Assembly: GCF_018476905.1 (NCBI RefSeq)
Contig: NZ_JAHCVK010000002.1
Span: 1 to 64,000 of the forward strand
From: Geomobilimonas luticola
Lineage (GTDB): Bacteria; Desulfobacterota; Desulfuromonadia; Geobacterales; Geobacteraceae
Direction of reading: 5' to 3'
DNA: 64,000 nucleotides
Part shown: positions 47,270 through 56,894 of the stretch, piece after piece
Layout of the letters: the number at the start of each line of letters is the position of its first letter
How positions within the stretch are numbered: the stretch's first letter is position 1
The notes under the pieces: generated by a model
Told to the model about the DNA's origin: nothing
Database searches by the model: none
What the model saw: the letters and a program-made list of their open reading frames with translations, nothing else
Made by a program: the position numbers and the translations under genes

Positions 47270-48391
47270 ATGAAGAATAACCTGAAGCCAACCCATAGAT
47301 TCGAAAAGGACATCTCCAACTGCGGTCTGACCGGCTTTATCTCCAAGTCCGGCAAACTGGTGGAGGGAAGCGTCATCATCAAGTCAATCGCCCTTATGCA
47401 TGATCGCGGGAATGGCCTGGGGGGCGGTTTTGCCGCCTACGGCATCTACCCGGACTTCAAGGAGTTCTTTGCCTTCCACCTCATGTACGAAAGCGGTATG
47501 GCCCTCCAGTTGACGGAGGAGTACCTTGCCGAGCATTTCCTTATCGACCATCACGAGGAGATCCCGACCCGGCGGAATGCGGCGATCACCAATCCACCGG
47601 CATTCCGGCGCTACTTCGTCAAGCCGCTGGAGACGGCGGAATACAAAGAAGCGCGCGAGTTCCAGAACATGACTGACGAGGACATCATTGTCACCCACGT
47701 CATGCGGATCAACAACGAGATCGAGGGTTCCTTTGTCGTGTCGTCCGGCAAGAACATGGGGGCCTTCAAGGGGGTGGGGTATCCGGAAGAGATCGCCGAC
47801 TTCTTCCGCCTGGAGGATTACAGCGGCCATATCTGGACTGCCCACAACCGTTTCCCGACCAATACCCCCGGATGGTGGGGCGGCGCACACCCCTTCACCC
47901 TTCTGGACTGGTCCATCGTCCACAACGGCGAGATATCGTCCTATGGCATCAACAAGCGCTATCTGGAGATGTACGGCTACCTCTGCACCATGCTTACCGA
48001 CACCGAGGTGGTTGCGTACATGCTCGACCTTCTCATCCGCAAGCACGGTCTGTCGCCGGAACTGGCCAGCATGGCCCTGGCTGCGCCTTTCTGGGACATG
48101 ATCGACTCCCTTCCCGAGGACGAACGCCAGCTGCTGACCGCCATCCGCCAGGTATACGGCAGCGGTCTCCTGAACGGTCCCTTTGCCATCCTCTTTGCCA
48201 GCAACGAGGGACTCATCGGTCTCAACGACCGGGTCAAGCTTCGGCCGCTGGTCTGCGCCACCAAGGACGATTTCGTCTATATGGCGTCTGAAGAGGCGGC
48301 AATCCGCGAGATATGCTCCCAGCCCGACCGGGTCTGGTCGCCCCGCGGTGGAGAACCGGTCATCGCCCGGCTGAATCCGGGAGTCATTTAA
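47270..48391 (+). CDS. Class II glutamine amidotransferase subunit of glutamate synthase
   Basis: This 373-residue Ntn-hydrolase glutaminase domain has the nucleophile Cys18 in NCGLTGFI, and SGHIWTAHNRFPTNTPGWWGGAHPF and WSIVHNGEISSYGIN as substrate-binding segments. It releases ammonia from glutamine for the FMN subunit. The catalytic Cys must become N-terminal, so a 17-residue leader (MKNNLKPTHRFEKDISN) has to be removed, as in other glutamate synthases with propeptides. It lies 33 bp after the FAD gene and before the GXGXG subunit, with a hairpin repeat in between. Confidence 0.9.
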   Translation: MKNNLKPTHRFEKDISNCGLTGFISKSGKLVEGSVIIKSIALMHDRGNGLGGGFAAYGIYPDFKEFFAFHLMYESGMALQLTEEYLAEHFLIDHHEEIPTRRNAAITNPPAFRRYFVKPLETAEYKEAREFQNMTDEDIIVTHVMRINNEIEGSFVVSSGKNMGAFKGVGYPEEIADFFRLEDYSGHIWTAHNRFPTNTPGWWGGAHPFTLLDWSIVHNGEISSYGINKRYLEMYGYLCTMLTDTEVVAYMLDLLIRKHGLSPELASMALAAPFWDMIDSLPEDERQLLTAIRQVYGSGLLNGPFAILFASNEGLIGLNDRVKLRPLVCATKDDFVYMASEEAAIREICSQPDRVWSPRGGEPVIARLNPGVI

Positions 48392-48401
48392 CTACAGGAA
48401 A

Positions 48402-48452
48402 AGGTAAAGGTAGAGGTAAAGAAAAGTCTCGCCTTTACCTCTACCTCTACCT
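48402..48452 (+). repeat. AGGTAAAGGTAGAGGTAAAG hairpin repeat, copy 1
   Basis: AGGTAAAGGTAGAGGTAAAG (48402-48421) pairs with CTTTACCTCTACCTCTACCT (48433-48452) at 19 of 20 positions. The same 20-mer recurs exactly at 58254. It fills the gap between two glutamate synthase genes without ending transcription. Confidence 0.85.
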
Positions 48453-48473
48453 GCGACGTAAGGAGCATACACC

Positions 48474-49220
48474 ATGAAAATCGACGCTCAGGGCGTTTAT
48501 TACAAGGACCTGAACAACCAGATCCGTTCCGCCGTTGCATCAGGCGCCGACAAGATCGAGTTGGTCAACGTCAACGGGCAGTATTTCATCGGCGATGGGA
48601 TCAACCGGCCGGTTACCATCACCATCAAGGGGGTGCCGGGGAATGACCTGGGGGCCTTCATGAACGGTGCGACCATCGTTGTCAGAGACAACGCCCAGGA
48701 CAACATCGGCAACACCATGAACGCGGGAAAGGTGGTCGTCCACGGCCACGCGGGAGACGTCCTCGGTTACGGTATGCGGGGGGGGCGGATCCATATCCTC
48801 AAGGATGTGGGATACCGGGTCGGCATCCACATGAAATCCTACCAGGAGAACAAGCCTGTTCTCATTGCCGGCGGCAAGGCGGGCGATTTTTTCGGCGAGT
48901 ACATGGCGGGAGGCGTGCTCGTGCTGCTGGGGATGTTCAGTGACGACCCCGCGAAACCGCTCCACGGGTTTTGCTTCGGTACGGGAATGCACGGTGGTAC
49001 CATCTTTGTACGGGGTGGGGTCGACGAAGCGAAGCTGTCGCGTGAGGTGGGTGTGTTCGAGCTGACCGGCGAGGACCGGCAGGAGCTGGAAGGGTATGTG
49101 AAGGAGTATTGCAGGGATCTCAAGCTCGATGCGAAGGAGATCCTCAGGGAAAATTTCGTCAAGGTCCTTCCCAGGAGCAAGCGCCCCTACGGCAATCTCT
49201 ACTGCCCCATGCCGCGGTAG
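48474..49220 (+). CDS. Glutamate synthase GXGXG (alpha) subunit
   Basis: This 248-residue right-handed beta-helix domain has the GXGXG-type repeats GYGMRGGRI, FGEYMAGGVLVLLG and FGTGMHGGTIFVRGGV. The preceding MNGATIVVRDNAQDNIGNTMNAGKVVVHG follows the same repeating fold. In fused enzymes it connects the glutaminase and FMN domains and lines the ammonia channel. Here it is a separate polypeptide and the last gene of the operon, followed by a terminator. The start is preceded by GTAAGGAG. Confidence 0.92.
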   Translation: MKIDAQGVYYKDLNNQIRSAVASGADKIELVNVNGQYFIGDGINRPVTITIKGVPGNDLGAFMNGATIVVRDNAQDNIGNTMNAGKVVVHGHAGDVLGYGMRGGRIHILKDVGYRVGIHMKSYQENKPVLIAGGKAGDFFGEYMAGGVLVLLGMFSDDPAKPLHGFCFGTGMHGGTIFVRGGVDEAKLSREVGVFELTGEDRQELEGYVKEYCRDLKLDAKEILRENFVKVLPRSKRPYGNLYCPMPR

Positions 49221-49243
49221 TGGAAGAGACAACGCAGACAATG

Positions 49244-49280
49244 ACACCGGTTGTGCGCATGCGCAGCCGGTGTTTTTTTG
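49244..49280 (+). terminator. Terminator of the glutamate synthase operon
   Basis: ACACCGGTTGTGC pairs with GCGCAGCCGGTGT at 11 of 13 positions, with the mismatches as G-T pairs. It is followed by seven T residues, 23 bp past the stop codon. Confidence 0.85.
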
Positions 49281-49316
49281 TGTGTGCGGGTGCCGGTCGT
49301 GGGGCGGGGAAGCAGG

Positions 49317-49634
49317 CTAGACGTAAACTATTTCCACCTTGGCGAGATAATGTTCCAGTTCGCCGGTGAGGCTGCGCATGGCGTTTTCGTTCTGGCTCAG
49401 GGCGGCTTTTTCCAGGTCCTGGCCGATGCGGGACAGTTCATCAAAACCGTAACTTCCTCCGGACCCTTTGATGTTGTGCCCCAGTCGCTTGACCTGCTCG
49501 TAATCCTTCCCATCCAGGGCTGTCATGATGTCGGCGATGTTTTTCTTGCGCAACTCGAGAAAGAAGGGGATCGCTTCCTGAATCTCCGCGTCAATTTTCA
49601 CCACGATCCGATCGGATTTGACAGAGTTTTTCAT
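49317..49634 (-). CDS. Histidine phosphotransfer (Hpt) protein
   Basis: This 105-residue helical bundle has the Hpt signature LGHNIKGSGGSYGFDELS, with phosphorylated His53. It relays phosphate between receiver domains. The ATG overlaps the stop of the hybrid kinase (ATGA), so it is the dedicated partner of that kinase. No DNA-binding regulator is encoded next to it, so the final output is elsewhere. Confidence 0.9.
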   Translation of the reverse strand: MKNSVKSDRIVVKIDAEIQEAIPFFLELRKKNIADIMTALDGKDYEQVKRLGHNIKGSGGSYGFDELSRIGQDLEKAALSQNENAMRSLTGELEHYLAKVEIVYV

Positions 49635-52459
49635 ATCGTACCACCTGCTGTATTCACTATCGTTTCGATGAGTTTGTCCTTTCTGACCGGTTTGGAAATG
49701 TGGAGATCGCAGCCTGCGGCCAGGCAGTTCTGAATGTCCTCAGTTGAAGTAAAGGCGGTCAGTGCAATGATCGGCGTGGGGGTGAGATCCCGTTCCTTTT
49801 CCAGTTGACGGATTGCCTTTGTGGCGCTGAGTCCGTCCATGATCGGCATCTGCATGTCCATGAGGACCATTGCGTACGAGCCGGTCTTGAATTTTTCCAC
49901 CGCAACAGCTCCATTTTCCGCCTCGTCCAGTTCGAAACGGGTGCTTTTCAGGAAAAGCCTGAATATCTGCCGATTGTCTTCCGCATCTTCGGCCAGGAGT
50001 ATCCGGACCATATCCTGGGAGGGTGTTGGCGTTGCGTGCGTCTCCTTGCGCATCGCAGGCCTGTGTCCGGCCTGGGGGAGGTGAAGGATTTTGGCAATGG
50101 TTTGACGGAGTTCGCGCCGTTTGAGCGGTTTCAGCAGATGGGCTGTAATGCCGAGTTCGTAGAGTCGCCGAATGTCGCTCGATGGGTGGTCGGCGCTGAG
50201 CATCATGATGGTCCTGGTCAGGAGTGTCGGGTCCTGCAGCAGCAGTTGTTCCATGACCTTGATGCCATCCGAGGCAGCTAGCCGGCTGTCCATAAGAAGC
50301 AGACGGTAGGGTTCGCCTGCTTCACGTGCAGTATGCAGTGCGGCCAGCGCCCCGTCACTGTCGGCGGCCGTATCTGCCTCTGCTCCCCAGCAGGCCAGTA
50401 ATTCCCGTGTGACCGCTCGGGCACTGGCGTTGTCATCCACAATGAGCGCCTTGATGCCCGCCAGGTGGCTGGTGGAGAATTCGCTGTCGGGGAGCGCCGC
50501 GGGCTGAACTTCGAGCCGGACGGAACCGAAGAACGTGCTCCCTCTGCCGACCTGGCTTTCGACCCAGATTTTCCCTCCCATCTGTTCGAGAAGCAGTTTG
50601 GAAATGGCCAGGCCGAGGCCGCTTCCACCGTATTGGCGCGTGATGGATGAGTCTGCCTGGCTGAATTTGTCGAAAATGGTGTCGATTTTATCGGGGGGGA
50701 TGCCGATCCCCGTGTCAGATACGGCAAACAGGATTTCTGCATGTCCCTGCTCGACGGCACTTGTTTTCACCTCAAGGCGTATTTCGCCCGAGGCGGTGAA
50801 TTTGATGGCATTGCCGATGAGATTTGTCAGGACCTGCCGCAGGCGGTTGGGATCACCCTGCAGAAGCAGGGGAGTGTCCGGATCGATCCTGCAGATCAGT
50901 TCCAGTCCCTTTTCATGCGCTCTGACAGCCAGCATTTCGTTGGTCCGGTCGATGACTTCTTCCAGGTCGAACGGGATGGTTTCGAGCTCCATGCGGCCTG
51001 CCTCTATCTTGGTGAGATCGAGAAGGTCGCGAATGAGTTCCAGGAGGGTCAGGCCGGAGCGGTGGAGGATGCCCAGGTATTCCTGTTGTTCGGGAGTCAT
51101 GTCGGATTCCCGCAGCATATCCGCCATGCCGATGACCGCGTTGAGCGGCGTACGGATTTCGTGGCTCATGTTGGCGAGAAAGTTGCTTTTTGCGCGATTG
51201 GCAACTTCCGCCAAGTCCTTGGCATGGAGCAGTTCCTGCTCGGCCCGCTTCCGTTCGACGATCTCTTTCTTCAGCCCTTCATTTGACCTGGCCAGCTGCC
51301 GGGTTCGTAACTGAACGGTTTCTTCGAGGCTCTGGTTCAATTCCTCCAGTTCCTCGCTCTTGAGCTGCAGTTCCCGTTCCGTCTGTTTCAGGCTGCTGAT
51401 GTCCTGCGCGGCGCAGATGATTCCCTGCAGGGTGCCCGTTTCGTCGAGCATCTTCGCCAGGGAGGCGAGGACCGGGATCTCCCGGCCGTCCTTTCTGCAA
51501 TATGCCTGTTCGATCCCTTCGATGAAGCCGTCCTGGGCCAGCATGGTCGCCTGTTCCCGGTTCAGGAATTCCTGGTTCCGGAATAAAAATACTTCTGCGG
51601 GTTTGCCGATCAGCTCTGAATCGGAGTAGCCGAGCAGTTCGCAGAAAGCCCGGTTGACCGTCTGAATGGTATGATCGGGGGAAAGAACGACCAGTGCGTC
51701 ATGCATGGTGTTGAGAAGGCGGTCCATGTACTCTTTCGAAACCGTGGTCCGCTGGAGATTTTCGGCCATCAGGTTGAACGCCTCTGCCAGTTGCCCCACC
51801 TCATCCCGTTCATTGATGTGGATACGGTGAGACAGGTTTCCCCTCCCGACGGTTTCTGCACCGACGGCAAGGGCCTGGAGTGACCGGGTAAGGGCTCTGG
51901 CAAAGAAAACCGCGATGAGGCTCACCAGGATAATCGCGCCGACAATGATCCTGGTGGTCCAGCCGGTGATGTTGTCGATGCTTTTCTTGATGGAGTCCGC
52001 AGACATGCCGCAGTGCACGATACCCAGTTCACCCTTCATGACCGGGACGGCAATGTCGTAGACGAGTCCCTTCTCCGTATTCAGGGGGACAATGCTGTAA
52101 GGCTTGTCTGCGGAAATCCGGTTGACGGTGAGGAGGTCCGTGGGAAAGGTTTTGCCGAAGGTCTGGGCAACAACTTCGTTTTTCTGGTTCACCGCGAAGA
52201 TATAGGTCAGGTCGTTCTCGCTCGCAAGATAGTCCTCGGCAAGCATTTCCACAAGGATGGTGGATTCGGTCAGGAAGGGGTTGGTGGCGACCTCGGCAAA
52301 ATGTCGGGCTATGGAGACGCCGCGCAGCTGCAACTCCTTCACGAGCCGGTCATGCACGGTCGTCTGGATGAGCACGATGAATATCACCCCCAGAAGAGAC
52401 AGGAGGCTGATGACGCCGAGGAGGAATTTACTCCGTATGCTTACTGGTTTAATGGACAC
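49631..52459 (-). CDS. Hybrid sensor histidine kinase with two receiver domains
   Basis: This protein of about 942 residues has TM1 at about 10-33, a periplasmic sensor of about 140 residues, TM2 at about 175-198 and HAMP. A PAS domain (LLNTMHDALVVLSPDHTIQTV...) and HisKA (MSHEIRTPLN) follow, then HATPase (NLIGNAIKFT, DTGIGIPPDK, GGSGLGLAIS). The first receiver has acceptor Asp in LLLMDSRLAASDG and the second in VLMDMQMPIMDG. It works with the Hpt protein downstream and the PhnD-like lipoprotein upstream in one operon. The GTG at 52459 is chosen because an ATG at 52492 would overlap the previous gene by 32 bp; GGAGAA lies 12 bp upstream of the GTG. Confidence 0.88.
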   Translation of the reverse strand: MSIKPVSIRSKFLLGVISLLSLLGVIFIVLIQTTVHDRLVKELQLRGVSIARHFAEVATNPFLTESTILVEMLAEDYLASENDLTYIFAVNQKNEVVAQTFGKTFPTDLLTVNRISADKPYSIVPLNTEKGLVYDIAVPVMKGELGIVHCGMSADSIKKSIDNITGWTTRIIVGAIILVSLIAVFFARALTRSLQALAVGAETVGRGNLSHRIHINERDEVGQLAEAFNLMAENLQRTTVSKEYMDRLLNTMHDALVVLSPDHTIQTVNRAFCELLGYSDSELIGKPAEVFLFRNQEFLNREQATMLAQDGFIEGIEQAYCRKDGREIPVLASLAKMLDETGTLQGIICAAQDISSLKQTERELQLKSEELEELNQSLEETVQLRTRQLARSNEGLKKEIVERKRAEQELLHAKDLAEVANRAKSNFLANMSHEIRTPLNAVIGMADMLRESDMTPEQQEYLGILHRSGLTLLELIRDLLDLTKIEAGRMELETIPFDLEEVIDRTNEMLAVRAHEKGLELICRIDPDTPLLLQGDPNRLRQVLTNLIGNAIKFTASGEIRLEVKTSAVEQGHAEILFAVSDTGIGIPPDKIDTIFDKFSQADSSITRQYGGSGLGLAISKLLLEQMGGKIWVESQVGRGSTFFGSVRLEVQPAALPDSEFSTSHLAGIKALIVDDNASARAVTRELLACWGAEADTAADSDGALAALHTAREAGEPYRLLLMDSRLAASDGIKVMEQLLLQDPTLLTRTIMMLSADHPSSDIRRLYELGITAHLLKPLKRRELRQTIAKILHLPQAGHRPAMRKETHATPTPSQDMVRILLAEDAEDNRQIFRLFLKSTRFELDEAENGAVAVEKFKTGSYAMVLMDMQMPIMDGLSATKAIRQLEKERDLTPTPIIALTAFTSTEDIQNCLAAGCDLHISKPVRKDKLIETIVNTAGGTI

Positions 52460-52460
52460 G

Positions 52461-53396
52461 TTATTTTGCCGTTCTCCGGGCAATCCAGGCATTCATTTCG
52501 CGTATCGAGTCGTAGTCACGGTCGTTGCCGTCGACAAACCGGTCAACCATCATGCCGGCGAGGATTTCCCGTCCGCGTGGGCTCTCGTGCATACGTAGCA
52601 GGGTTTCCCGCAGCTGACCCTTGATTGCCGGGTCGACATCCTTCCGCACAACGATGGGAGGTATGCCGTAGGGGGGGGACGTGGTCACGATCCTGGTCTT
52701 TGCCGTCAACTCCGGGTGTTGCCACTGGGTATAATCCCAGATAAGGCTGTCTACGGCGGCACCGTCCACCAGTTTTTTGGCAACGGAGTTGATGGACTTG
52801 TCGTGGCCGTAGGTGAAGATATGTTTGGCGAAATAGGAATTGGGCGTTTCGTTCATCCGGGAGAGCATGTAGGTGGGGACCAGGCAGCCGCTGTTGGATT
52901 TGGGGTCGGTAAACGCGAAGGACTTCCCCCGAAGGCCTGAAAAGTCGCGGATCGGGCTCTCCTGGGGGACGATGATGTAGGCGTGATAAAACGGCTTGCC
53001 ATGGACCAGGGGGACGGCCAGAAGTTCCAGGCCGAACTTCTGATGTCCGTCCACGTAAGGGCCGGCACAGATAAACGCCACATCCAGCCCACCCGACTCC
53101 AGCAGTTTGTTGACCTGATCGTAATTTTCCCGGTCCACCAGCTGGATCGGCCGGTCAATTTTCTCTTCCAGGTAGTCCTTGAGCTGTTTGTAGTAGACGT
53201 ACCCTTCCTTGGGCGTGATCATTGCTCCCATGCCGAGGCGCAGCGGTGTACGTACCGAGGTGGAGGAAACGCGCTTGAGAACGCGCTGTTGATCAAGGCG
53301 TACCTCCTGCGCGTTTCTGTCGGAGCAGCCGGTAAGGGTCATGACTGACATCACGGCCAAATGGCAGAGCAACAGCCGGGTAAAAAGACGGGGCAT
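52461..53396 (-). CDS. PhnD-like periplasmic binding lipoprotein
   Basis: This 311-residue lipoprotein (lipobox TLTGC) has the two-lobed fold of phosphate/phosphonate/phosphite binding proteins: LRLGMGAMITPKEGYVYYKQL, LDVAFICAGPYVDGHQKFGLELLA, RGKSFAFTDPKSNSGCLVPTYML, and DGAAVDSLIWDY. No transporter genes adjoin. The hybrid kinase starts almost at its stop codon, so it probably binds a ligand and signals to the kinase's periplasmic domain, as described for other binding-protein/kinase pairs. The internal ATG at 53396 has AAAGGAA 10 bp upstream. Confidence 0.85.
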   Translation of the reverse strand: MPRLFTRLLLCHLAVMSVMTLTGCSDRNAQEVRLDQQRVLKRVSSTSVRTPLRLGMGAMITPKEGYVYYKQLKDYLEEKIDRPIQLVDRENYDQVNKLLESGGLDVAFICAGPYVDGHQKFGLELLAVPLVHGKPFYHAYIIVPQESPIRDFSGLRGKSFAFTDPKSNSGCLVPTYMLSRMNETPNSYFAKHIFTYGHDKSINSVAKKLVDGAAVDSLIWDYTQWQHPELTAKTRIVTTSPPYGIPPIVVRKDVDPAIKGQLRETLLRMHESPRGREILAGMMVDRFVDGNDRDYDSIREMNAWIARRTAK

Positions 53397-53649
53397 GATG
53401 GCAATTCCTTTCGCCGTCAAACGACTGGCAACGGCTTGCAATCGAATTGTCGGTACAGATTGTAGTTACTATCGAGGATAATTGCAATATTTATACCTCC
53501 TTCCCTTGCCGTATCCCCTGGCGCCTGGTAAAAATCCGGCCCTAACTCATGACGTCCCGCAACGGCAGAGGTGCAGGGAGAAAACCCTTTACAAGCCTTC
53601 GGCAATTAATATATCATTCATCGGTTACACTCAGACAGGCAAAGGATTT

Positions 53650-55452
53650 ATGAAGATAGACCATATACGCAATTTTTCCATAATCGCCCACATCGACCAC
53701 GGCAAGTCGACCCTTGCGGACCGTTTGCTGGAGTATACCGGTGCCCTGTCCGACCGTGAAAAGCAGGACCAGTTCCTGGACAAGATGGACCTGGAGCGGG
53801 AGCGGGGGATCACCATCAAGGCCCAGACAGTCCGCCTCGTCTACCGGGCCGACGACGGCCGCGATTACGTCCTCAACCTGATCGACACCCCGGGCCACGT
53901 TGACTTTACCTATGAGGTCTCACGATCCCTCACTGCGTGCGAGGGTGCGCTCCTGGTCGTCGATGCCTCCCAGGGGGTCGAGGCCCAGACCCTGGCCAAC
54001 GTCTATCTTGCCATCGACACCAACCTGGAGGTCTTTCCGGTTCTCAATAAGATCGATCTGCCGGCGGCCGAACCGGAGAGGGTCAAGCACGAGATCGAGG
54101 AGATCATCGGCATCGACGCCCATGACGCGGTTCTGGCAAGTGCCAAGGAGGGGATCGGCACGCGGGAGATACTGGAGGAGATCGTCTCCAAGATCCCCCC
54201 CCCGGCGGGAGACCCGGGGAAACCCCTGCAGGCGCTCCTCTTCGATTCCTGGTACGACCAGTACCAGGGGGTCATCGTGCTGGTCCGGATCATCGATGGA
54301 ACGGTGAAAAAGGGGGAGAAGATCCTCCTCATGTCCAACAAGAAGAGTTACGAGGTGCTTAAGGTCGGGGTATTCTCGCCGGCCATGTGCGAGGTGCCGT
54401 CACTCACCGCTGGAGAAGTCGGCTTCCTCATCGCCGGCATCAAGGATGTGCAGGACGCCAAGGTGGGTGACACGGTGACCCACCTGCACAACCCGTGCGC
54501 CGCTCCTCTCCCCGGCTACAAGGAAGTGAAGCCGATGGTCTTCTCCGGCCTCTACCCCATCGATACCGCCCAGTACGAGCAGCTGCGCGATGCCCTGGCC
54601 AAGCTGAAGCTGAACGATTCATCCTTCTCCTACGAGCCGGAAACCTCCCTGGCGCTGGGATTCGGTTTCCGCTGCGGCTTCCTGGGACTTCTCCACATGG
54701 AGATCATCCAGGAGCGGCTGGAGCGGGAGTTCAATCTCGATCTGATCACTACCGCCCCCACCGTCGTCTACCGGGTTCACAAGGTCGGGGGGGAGATGTT
54801 CACCATCGAGAGCGCCAACCAGATGCCGGAACCCCAGCACATCGACTTCATCGAGGAGCCGTTCATCCTGGCCTCCATCCACGTTCCCAACGAGTACGTA
54901 GGGGGGATACTGGCCCTGTGCGAGGAGAAACGGGGGGTACAGCGGGAGATCAAGTACCTTACCCCGACCCGGGTGATGGTAATCTATGAACTGCCGCTCA
55001 ACGAAGTGGTCCTCGATTTCTACGACCGCCTCAAGTCCATAACCAAGGGGTACGCCTCCCTCGATTACGAACAGCTGGACTACCGCCGGAGCGAACTGGT
55101 GCGGATGAACATCATGATCAACGGCGAGGTGGTGGATGCCCTCTCCCTCATCATCCACCGGGACAAGGCCTATTACCGCGGCCGCGACCTGGTGTCCAAG
55201 ATGAAGGAGTTGATCCCCCGCCAGATGTTCGAGATCGCCATCCAGGCGGCCATCGGCAACAAGGTTATCGCCCGGGAGACCGTGAAGGCAATGCGCAAGG
55301 ACGTGCTTGCCAAGTGTTACGGCGGAGACATCACCCGCAAGCGGAAACTCTTGGAGAAGCAGAAGGAAGGGAAGAAGCGGATGAAGAACATCGGCAACGT
55401 GGAGCTCCCCCAGGAAGCGTTTCTCGCCATCCTGAAGGTTGAAGACAAGTAA
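53650..55452 (+). CDS. lepA: Translation elongation factor 4 (LepA)
   Basis: This 600-residue GTPase has the P-loop AHIDHGKST, switch motif [16 protein letters not shown], and NKIDLP. Domains II-V and the LepA-specific C-terminal domain follow, with the end motif [14 protein letters not shown]. It acts on the ribosome to help initiation or back-translocation. The ATG at 53650 gives the canonical [26 protein letters not shown] is upstream. It is followed by lepB 32 bp later, the classic lepA-lepB order. Confidence 0.97.
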   Translation: MKIDHIRNFSIIAHIDHGKSTLADRLLEYTGALSDREKQDQFLDKMDLERERGITIKAQTVRLVYRADDGRDYVLNLIDTPGHVDFTYEVSRSLTACEGALLVVDASQGVEAQTLANVYLAIDTNLEVFPVLNKIDLPAAEPERVKHEIEEIIGIDAHDAVLASAKEGIGTREILEEIVSKIPPPAGDPGKPLQALLFDSWYDQYQGVIVLVRIIDGTVKKGEKILLMSNKKSYEVLKVGVFSPAMCEVPSLTAGEVGFLIAGIKDVQDAKVGDTVTHLHNPCAAPLPGYKEVKPMVFSGLYPIDTAQYEQLRDALAKLKLNDSSFSYEPETSLALGFGFRCGFLGLLHMEIIQERLEREFNLDLITTAPTVVYRVHKVGGEMFTIESANQMPEPQHIDFIEEPFILASIHVPNEYVGGILALCEEKRGVQREIKYLTPTRVMVIYELPLNEVVLDFYDRLKSITKGYASLDYEQLDYRRSELVRMNIMINGEVVDALSLIIHRDKAYYRGRDLVSKMKELIPRQMFEIAIQAAIGNKVIARETVKAMRKDVLAKCYGGDITRKRKLLEKQKEGKKRMKNIGNVELPQEAFLAILKVEDK

Positions 55453-55484
55453 CAAAAATTTTACCCGCAAAGGATGCATCCCCA

Positions 55485-56150
55485 ATGGACGAGTACAAGG
55501 ATACTTCGGCAGGAGCGACCGACAGCGCCGAGCCCCAGCCGATTACGAAAAAGCACATCGTGCGGGAGTATGCCGAATCGATCATCATAGCGGTAATCCT
55601 GGCCCTCATTATCCGCACCTTTGTGGTGCAGGCCTTCAAGATCCCCTCCGGCTCTATGGAGGATACCCTGGCCATCGGCGACCACATTCTGGTGAGCAAG
55701 TTCATATACGGCACCAAGATCCCCTTGACCGACAAGCGGATACTTAAAATCCGCGACCCGCGTCGGGGTGACGTGATCGTCTTCGAGTATCCGGAGGACC
55801 CGAGCAAGGACTTCATCAAGCGGGTTGTCGGCACGCCGGGGGACGAGGTGCAGGTGATCGACAAGAAGGTCTTCGTCAACGGCAAACCCTACGACAACCC
55901 CCATGAGGTGCATAAGGAGAAGGATGTCATCCCGAAGGAGCAGAACCCGCGGGACAACTTCGGGCCGGTAAGGGTGCCGGAGAACTCCTATTTCGTCATG
56001 GGTGACAACCGGGACCGTTCATACGACAGCCGTTTCTGGGGTTTCGTGAAAAACGAGAAGATCAAGGGACTTGCCTTCATAAAATACTGGTCGTGGGACA
56101 AGGACAAGTTCCGGGTCAGGTGGGGGAGCATCGGGAAGCTGATCGACTGA
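55485..56150 (+). CDS. lepB: Signal peptidase I
   Basis: This 221-residue inner-membrane protease has one N-terminal transmembrane helix (residues 31-50). The catalytic Ser57 is in IPSGSMEDTL and the catalytic Lys112 in DFIKRVVGTPGD. The later MGDNRDRSYDSRFWG box is also present. It removes signal peptides from exported proteins. Cotranscribed with lepA. Confidence 0.96.
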   Translation: MDEYKDTSAGATDSAEPQPITKKHIVREYAESIIIAVILALIIRTFVVQAFKIPSGSMEDTLAIGDHILVSKFIYGTKIPLTDKRILKIRDPRRGDVIVFEYPEDPSKDFIKRVVGTPGDEVQVIDKKVFVNGKPYDNPHEVHKEKDVIPKEQNPRDNFGPVRVPENSYFVMGDNRDRSYDSRFWGFVKNEKIKGLAFIKYWSWDKDKFRVRWGSIGKLID

Positions 56151-56185
56151 ATCGACTGACACGGTCGAGTACAGGGGAAACGAAT

Positions 56186-56221
56186 AAGGCCATTCGGAGA
56201 AAACATCCGGATGGCCTTTTC
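56186..56221. terminator. Terminator after lepB
   Basis: AAGGCCATTCGGA (56186-56198) pairs with TCCGGATGGCCTT (56206-56218) with one G-T pair, and a T-run follows. It lies 36 bp past the lepB stop, before the convergent OmpA-like gene. Confidence 0.88.
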
Positions 56222-56273
56222 CGTTACGGTCGGGGGACGTCACGCTTTATAAGGGTCCTGGAGGAGAGGAGGG

Positions 56274-56894
56274 TCAGCGTACAATGACTTCTACCCGCCG
56301 GTTCCGGGGTTCAGGTGTTTCGTCGCCGGTCATGATGAGTAGATTTCCCTTGCCGTGGGAACCTGTTTCGATGATTGCAGGGGTTGCCCCCAGCGATTTC
56401 AGCAGGTCGGTGACGGTGCCGGCACGCTGCAGACCGAGCTGATAGTTGTCTTCCGGCGAGCCGACGGTGTCGGTGTGTCCAATGACGGAGAGTTCCGCCG
56501 GTTGTCGCAGGTCAATGGCCTCGATAACCTCGGGGAGCAGGGCGGTTGACTCTGGAGTGAGATTGGTGGTGTTCTGTTCGAAATAAAGCAGGTACCTTGC
56601 AGGAGGCAACGGCATTGCAGAAAATGGCCCGGCGAAGATTCTGCGCACTTCAGCCTCGTCCATTACCATCGGTGTGGATGGTCCCCCGCCGGTTCTCGAA
56701 AACTTCGTTGCCTCCCACGGTTGTTTCAGTACCTGGGAGCCGTGGGGATTCGAAACGGTGACTTTGCCTGACGTCTTGCCCTCCTCCGGCACCAGGACCA
56801 CAAGGTTCTGGTGCCCGGCACAGCCCGGCAGAAAAACCGCGAGCGTCAGCCAAAGAAGTACTCCTATCCGGTGCATTCCATATTCCGTTATCAT
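56274..56894 (-). CDS. OmpA-family lipoprotein
   Basis: This 206-residue exported lipoprotein has lipobox FLPGC and a C-terminal OmpA/MotB peptidoglycan-binding domain: YLLYFEQNTTNLTPES, LSVIGHTDTVGSPEDNYQLGLQRA, ending NRRVEVIVR. It should tether envelope structures to peptidoglycan. The ATG overlaps the stop of the FecR-domain gene (ATGA), so the two are translationally coupled and probably work together. Confidence 0.85.
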   Translation of the reverse strand: MITEYGMHRIGVLLWLTLAVFLPGCAGHQNLVVLVPEEGKTSGKVTVSNPHGSQVLKQPWEATKFSRTGGGPSTPMVMDEAEVRRIFAGPFSAMPLPPARYLLYFEQNTTNLTPESTALLPEVIEAIDLRQPAELSVIGHTDTVGSPEDNYQLGLQRAGTVTDLLKSLGATPAIIETGSHGKGNLLIMTGDETPEPRNRRVEVIVR

